Assembly (NCBI GenBank): GCA_016800925.1 | Contig: JABCPU010000036.1 | Span: 124,001-188,000 of the forward strand | From: Suillus spraguei | Lineage: Eukaryota; Basidiomycota; Agaricomycetes; Boletales; Suillaceae | Reading direction: 5' to 3' | DNA length: 64,000 nucleotides | Shown here: positions 60,272 to 64,000 of the stretch, in pieces | Position numbering within the stretch: position 1 is the first letter of the stretch | Layout: each line of letters opens with the position of its first letter | Program-made: the position numbers and the translations under genes | The notes under the pieces: model-generated | Databases searched by the model: none | What the model saw: only the letters and a program-made list of their open reading frames with translations | What the model was told of the DNA's origin: nothing

Positions 60272-61338
60272 ATGCGGCTCACTACGATTCTCGGTTTTCT
60301 TTCTGCGATCATTCCTTTTAGCTTCGCTAACACTCATGGCAATCACTGGGGAAGACGTCACCAAGAAATTGCCGTCCGCGCCCGTGGGGATGTGGATGTC
60401 CAGAAGCGCTCCTTCGACAATGCTCGGTTCACCTTCTATGATGTCGGCTTGTGGGTCCTATTAACGGTGCCTTATTTGAAAATTGCTCATCGCTTCCTTC
60501 ATTTCAAAGGGGTGCTTGCGGAGACTACAGCGCTGCCAGTGACTTTGTCTGTATCGATAAGATATCTGGATGACGTCTCATCTGATGCCATGTGTCATTT
60601 CTAGATCGTGGCGCTAAATGTTGATCAGTACGGCAATGGATATCCAGGCCCACAGTGCTTTTTATCAATCACGATTTCTTACGGTGGAAAAACAGCCCAG
60701 GCTGTTATCATGGATGAGGTCTGTATTCGACTACGTTATTCAATACTGCGACCTTACCCAAAGATGGCTAGTGTATGGGCTGCCCTTATGGCGGACTTGA
60801 CTTCTCTCGCGGTCTTTTTGACTACTTTGCGTCCGAGTCGGAAGGTGTAATCTATGGGTCATGGTGGTACAATAGCGGTAGCGGTGCTAGTACAACTACC
60901 ACCTCAACGACCTGGACTCCTGACCCTACCAGCTCGACATCCACGTCAACGTGGACACCTGATACGCCTACATATACTCCCCCGCTGACACCCCCACCCC
61001 ACCCCCACTCCTACTCCCACTCCCACTCCCACTCCTACTCCCACTCCTACTCCCACTCCCACTCCCACTCCTACTCCCACTCCCACTCCCACCCCTACTC
61101 CCACCCCACTTCCATTCCCATCTTTAATTCCGGTTCCAACATCACCTCCTCATTCCCTACCACCCCTTCGGCCTCGCCTTCGCCTGACAATTACAGTTCA
61201 AGTGTGGGGAGTGGGATTGCCGTCCCCACTGGGCCCGCTGTGGCTGCGCCAAACAGCACCGACCCCCAGAATCTTTTAGTCTTGAACCAAGCCTTGATTG
61301 ATCTTGGGATTATGCTAGTAGTGGAGAACGGCAATTGA
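60272..61338 (+). CDS. Secreted RlpA-like (DPBB) protein, copy 2
   Basis: Paralogue of the preceding gene. The start [20 protein letters not shown] is a signal peptide, followed by a dibasic site (GRRHQE). The barrel reads [20 protein letters not shown] and TFYDVGL, then an intron-interrupted ACG..DF region. Next come [38 protein letters not shown] and [20 protein letters not shown]. The tail is Thr/Ser/Pro-rich, holds a His/Ser/Tyr repeat encoded by a CACTCC-type microsatellite (60994-61112), and ends [20 protein letters not shown]. Both the tail end and the barrel align with copy 1, so this is a tandem duplication whose linkers have diverged. Splicing in the ACG region near 60450-60605 is the least certain part. 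Confidence 0.82.
60994..61112. repeat. CACTCC-type microsatellite in coding sequence
   Basis: A tract of about 120 bp built from CACTCC with CACTCCTAC variants and a few CACCCC units. In the open frame it codes for SHS and SYS units; one frame over it would code for Pro-Thr repeats like those in copy 1. The surrounding frame is continuous, so no frameshift is required. Confidence 0.8.
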
Positions 61339-61647
61339 AGTTGGACACAGAATGCAGGACGCAGTGTCTATTATTATTACAATAATTTGCTCGCTTACTT
61401 CTTCACATTTTCTGCACGTTGAGCTCATAGATTTGTCACAGTGCTGTTATACCCTTCCCTTAACGTTCCGTTGCATGAATAGGTTGACTGTGGACTTGCT
61501 AGTCGTATGTTCCCGTGGTCATATGTAAAATGCATGTTATTTTGAGTTGAACTCGAATCATGGAACAATTCAATGATAACATTTTGTCGTCGTAAAATAC
61601 AGGTCTATACAATACTGAACGGATGGAAGAAAGGGAACTCCCGCAAA
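61339..61647. other. Intergenic, RlpA-like to small protein gene
   Basis: About 310 bp between two 3' ends (convergent). Nothing recognisable. Confidence 0.45.
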
Positions 61648-62404
61648 CTAGTTGGAGAAGCCGATCAAAAGGACATTTAGTCCATGTTCCTTCACCCACT
61701 TCAGGGGGCTCCTCCGGCTGCTTCGCCGAATATCCTTCCGCAGGGCGCTCTTGCTGGGCTGCATGATCTGTTGTAATTCCCCCTGGTCTTTTCCCCGCTT
61801 GGCTACATAATCTTGGATATTCACGTGTACCGAAGTCTTTAGCAGTTTTGTCGCTGATGATATGCTAGTAGGCATCTGTTTGGAAATGCCAAATTCCACA
61901 ATGAGAGCCTGCAGAAACAGGAGTTTCGTACTAGGATCATTCTCCCTGACAGGAGAATCCAAGTACCTGCCCGCGATGAAGATTAATTAATTAATAAGTA
62001 GGAACAAACGCGCACTGTGTGATAAATGCGACAGCATCTTCATATGAACCATTTGTACTCCTTGCTCCGTCGTTATGCTGGACAGAGGGACTCGTAAATG
62101 TTACTTCGTGCCCCGCCGGTTGGCAGATTTGCTTCACCTTTTGGTTTGGTTTGTTGACTGATAATAAATTTAATGCCATTGACAGCATATCCTGTGTGCT
62201 GTCGTCGGAAGCATTGTCAGGAGAACCCTCCCCTGAGATACGAGGTAACAAGACATAATCGGCGTCGCTGTCGGTAACGCTACTCTCCGACGAATATTCA
62301 TCGCTGACGCCCCAGACGACTTCATCTTCAGAAGCTTCTGTAGCGCAGCAGGAAATGCTGCTAATGATTTCGACGGAAGAGTCACTGTGCTGAGAGTCGG
62401 TCAT
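61648..62404 (-). CDS. Uncharacterised basidiomycete protein
   Basis: Function unknown. The ATG at 62402-62404 opens MTDSQHSDSSVEIISSISCC, an acidic Ser-rich region (DEYSSESSVTDSDADYVLLP), then SMALNLLSVNKPNQ. After an intron near 61963-62018 the second part reads RYLDSPVRENDPSTKLLFLQ, ALIVEFGISKQMPTSISSAT, KLLKTSVHVNIQDYVAKRGK and SKSALRKDIRRSSRRSPLKW, ending LNVLLIGFSN at 61648-61650. I remember similar small proteins with the pattern SATLRL-QLIIE-G, FVNIRDYLAVR, SLKWVK-GL-VLL in other Agaricomycetes, but none has a name. A longer start at 62482 (MLRHVRCVDC) is possible. The basic C-terminal helix suggests nucleic-acid or protein binding; this is a guess. Confidence 0.65.
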
Positions 62405-64000
62405 TTTCAGTTCTGAGGTGATTGAATAGGGGCTTGGATGACTAGCGTCTACACAGTCAACGCATCTTACATGCCGCAGCATTTTTTACTTACCTAAGAT
62501 GATATTGGGTTGAATGATTTAGGATAACTCTCGTTATTTGCTTTAGTATGTGGATGTTACAGAAAGACGAAAGGGATGAGCGAATCTTGGGCGAGACTAG
62601 ATCTATCTAATCCGTCGCGGAGTTTGTAATCAGGAGGTGCACCAACTGTCGACTCCGGCTTCTGATCTGTTTCCTATAGTATGTTTTATGTTTGCTTGAT
62701 TGTAGGCTGTAGCGACTTCACTAGAGCATGTAAGATATTCTGCTGCACACTCACTTGTGCTCATTTTTTCACTCCCATTTCGAAGCAGGCTTATAGAGTG
62801 TCGTGCAGTGTCTTCTTTCTTTCGCGTTCACCGTGTTGTGCGCCGCTCAGTATATTTAAGCCTTCGCGGCGGCGCGGCCGTTCTGGCAGGAGTGGTGCTC
62901 TCACACTTTCTGCACCCGCGTCACCTCCCCGTCTTTGTTGAGTGCCTTTTTTTCTCTTGCATGGTCCCCCGCTCAACTGGTCTGGGAGGCCTTTGCATCG
63001 CTGAATATATTTGGCTATCTGTACCTTATCGTTCTATCACATTCTAAGCTCGCATTCTTGCGGTTTGTGTGTCTTCCTTCTTTCGTGTTATCCGCCGCTC
63101 AATCTATCAGGTGTTCTGCAGGTCTTCGAGTATGCCAGCGTTTTTGCGCAAATGCCCTTGCATGAAGCTTCGTGTGCTTGATGAGTCAATGATTGTCCAG
63201 CTCATAACCTTTTACATGACAAATGTCCTATCCATTGTTGTATGATGCATTGTATCGTCCGAGCGCCCATCCTGCTGTGTTTGAAAGCGCTAATGGACTT
63301 GTGTTGGTGGTTGGAGCTTGCTCTCGCCTCCTATTCTCAGTTTTGTTTGAGATATGGCTCTAGCCTGTGTGTCATCACTCCCCGGATATTATTGTTTCTG
63401 TAGATGGTGTCTACCTCTGACACTCACTCCAGCCCACTTTGAGTTCTCCACTTACTTTCACTGTAGCGTTTTTCAGTGTTATGAGGCATGTCGGGGTACC
63501 AGCTCAATTATGCAGGCCTCCTTACTTTCTTTTATTTTCTTGCCTGTAACCTTTCCTGGCTCTTGTATCCTGTTGATGAATATCGCGAGGCTGTCTACGT
63601 TACTTGTTGCTCTTCGAACTGTCACACGTGATATCGGGTGCGATCAATCTCAGACACACGTCGAGGATCTTTGTGTAGATGTCATTTTAATGGAGCACAC
63701 CTGGAATGTTCGCGTTTACCGGATGATATAATTACAAAACACCTGGGAGGGTTCAAACGTTCATTTACCTCTGAATTGTCCGGCATTCAGATGAATCAGA
63801 TCAACATATCTTGCCGCGGTGCTCCTTCATGTCTATGGTGCTGAAGTTGCTATCACACTCCAACGACCCTCTGTTGACCATGTATCTATGGACAATGTAG
63901 TGAGAGCTAATATCGTGGATATCTCTCCCTCTTGAAAGCTTCAGTCTTGCATGACATCACTGCTGGCTATAAGTATGGCATACAAGGACGTAGGCTCACG
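62405..64000. other. No supported gene; degenerate tandem repeat within
   Basis: About 1.6 kb with frames of up to 125 residues (63354-63731) but no domain, no splice partner and no strand preference. Within it, 62700-63200 contains three diverged units of about 125-130 bp, annotated separately. The last kilobase shows nothing else I can identify. Confidence 0.45.
62790..63180. repeat. Degenerate tandem repeat, about 125-130 bp unit
   Basis: Three units share the landmark order GTGTCTTC or similar, then a TTC/TCG-rich run, then CCGCTCA. CCGCTCA-type sites lie near 62843, 62967 and 63093, and the GTGTCTTC landmark at 62808 and 63069. Identity between units is low (perhaps 55-65 percent), so the repeat is old. 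Confidence 0.4.

Noticed and set aside
63354..63731. 125-residue frame near the right end
   Set aside because: It is rich in Cys, Leu and Phe without pattern, has no conserved block, and lies in sequence with no strand bias.

Overview
The window is nuclear DNA from a filamentous basidiomycete, most likely an Agaricomycete. Almost every gene is broken by many short introns of about 45-65 nt with GT...AG ends. Gene spacing is tight and strands alternate. The gene set is fungal: Atg15, Gid7, Sip5, Cbp4, Spc24, a Zn2Cys6 regulator, HAM1-like and RlpA-like secreted proteins. The SERCA pump and the style of the small secreted proteins fit Agaricomycetes. No rRNA, tRNA or CRISPR was seen. All gene models below were built by eye from reading frames, splice-like signals and remembered family motifs. 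Exon edges are therefore approximate unless stated.

Layout. 0.5-2.4 kb: guanine deaminase (+). 2.5-9.3 kb: Atg15 lipase, a 5'-truncated Gid7/WDR26 protein, a decayed second Atg15-like copy, and phosphopantetheine adenylyltransferase (all -). 9.7-22.2 kb (+): Erf2-type palmitoyltransferase, a Zn2Cys6 factor, a three-LIM protein, mitochondrial bL27 and a DUF3074 protein. 22.4-23.3 kb (-): a Tim17-like membrane protein. 23.4-26.5 kb (+): an RCC1-like Fmp25 homologue and kinetochore Spc24. 27-30.5 kb (-): a HAM1-like (DUF4449) protein plus unresolved sequence. 30.8-32.2 kb: transposon remnants, including a 1.04-kb Tc1/mariner-type element with long inverted repeats. 32.8-44.3 kb: a dense housekeeping block of CAF-1 large subunit (-), RFC2 (+), Ssb-type Hsp70 (-), mitochondrial uS2 (+), anthranilate synthase I (-) and Shq1 (+). 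45.2-52.9 kb: SLC35F6-like transporter (-), arrestin-like protein (+), Cbp4 (+) and Sip5 (-). 53-54.9 kb: gene-poor, holding a 677-bp inverted-repeat element. 54.9-58.4 kb: SERCA calcium pump (+). 58.9-61.3 kb: two tandem RlpA-like secreted proteins (+). 61.6-62.4 kb: an uncharacterised small protein (-). 62.4-64 kb: no supported gene, but a degenerate tandem repeat.

The genes do not form one pathway. The most telling local arrangement is the 208-bp divergent promoter between CAF-1 large subunit and RFC2, two PCNA-linked replication genes, which carries three ACGCGT (MCB) boxes. A second window-wide theme is single-base frame breaks, nearly all deletions and mostly in short homopolymers, in five otherwise well-conserved genes. 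These look like consensus sequencing errors and should be resolved before any of those genes is called a pseudogene. I see no defence-like, secondary-metabolite or otherwise novel multi-gene system.
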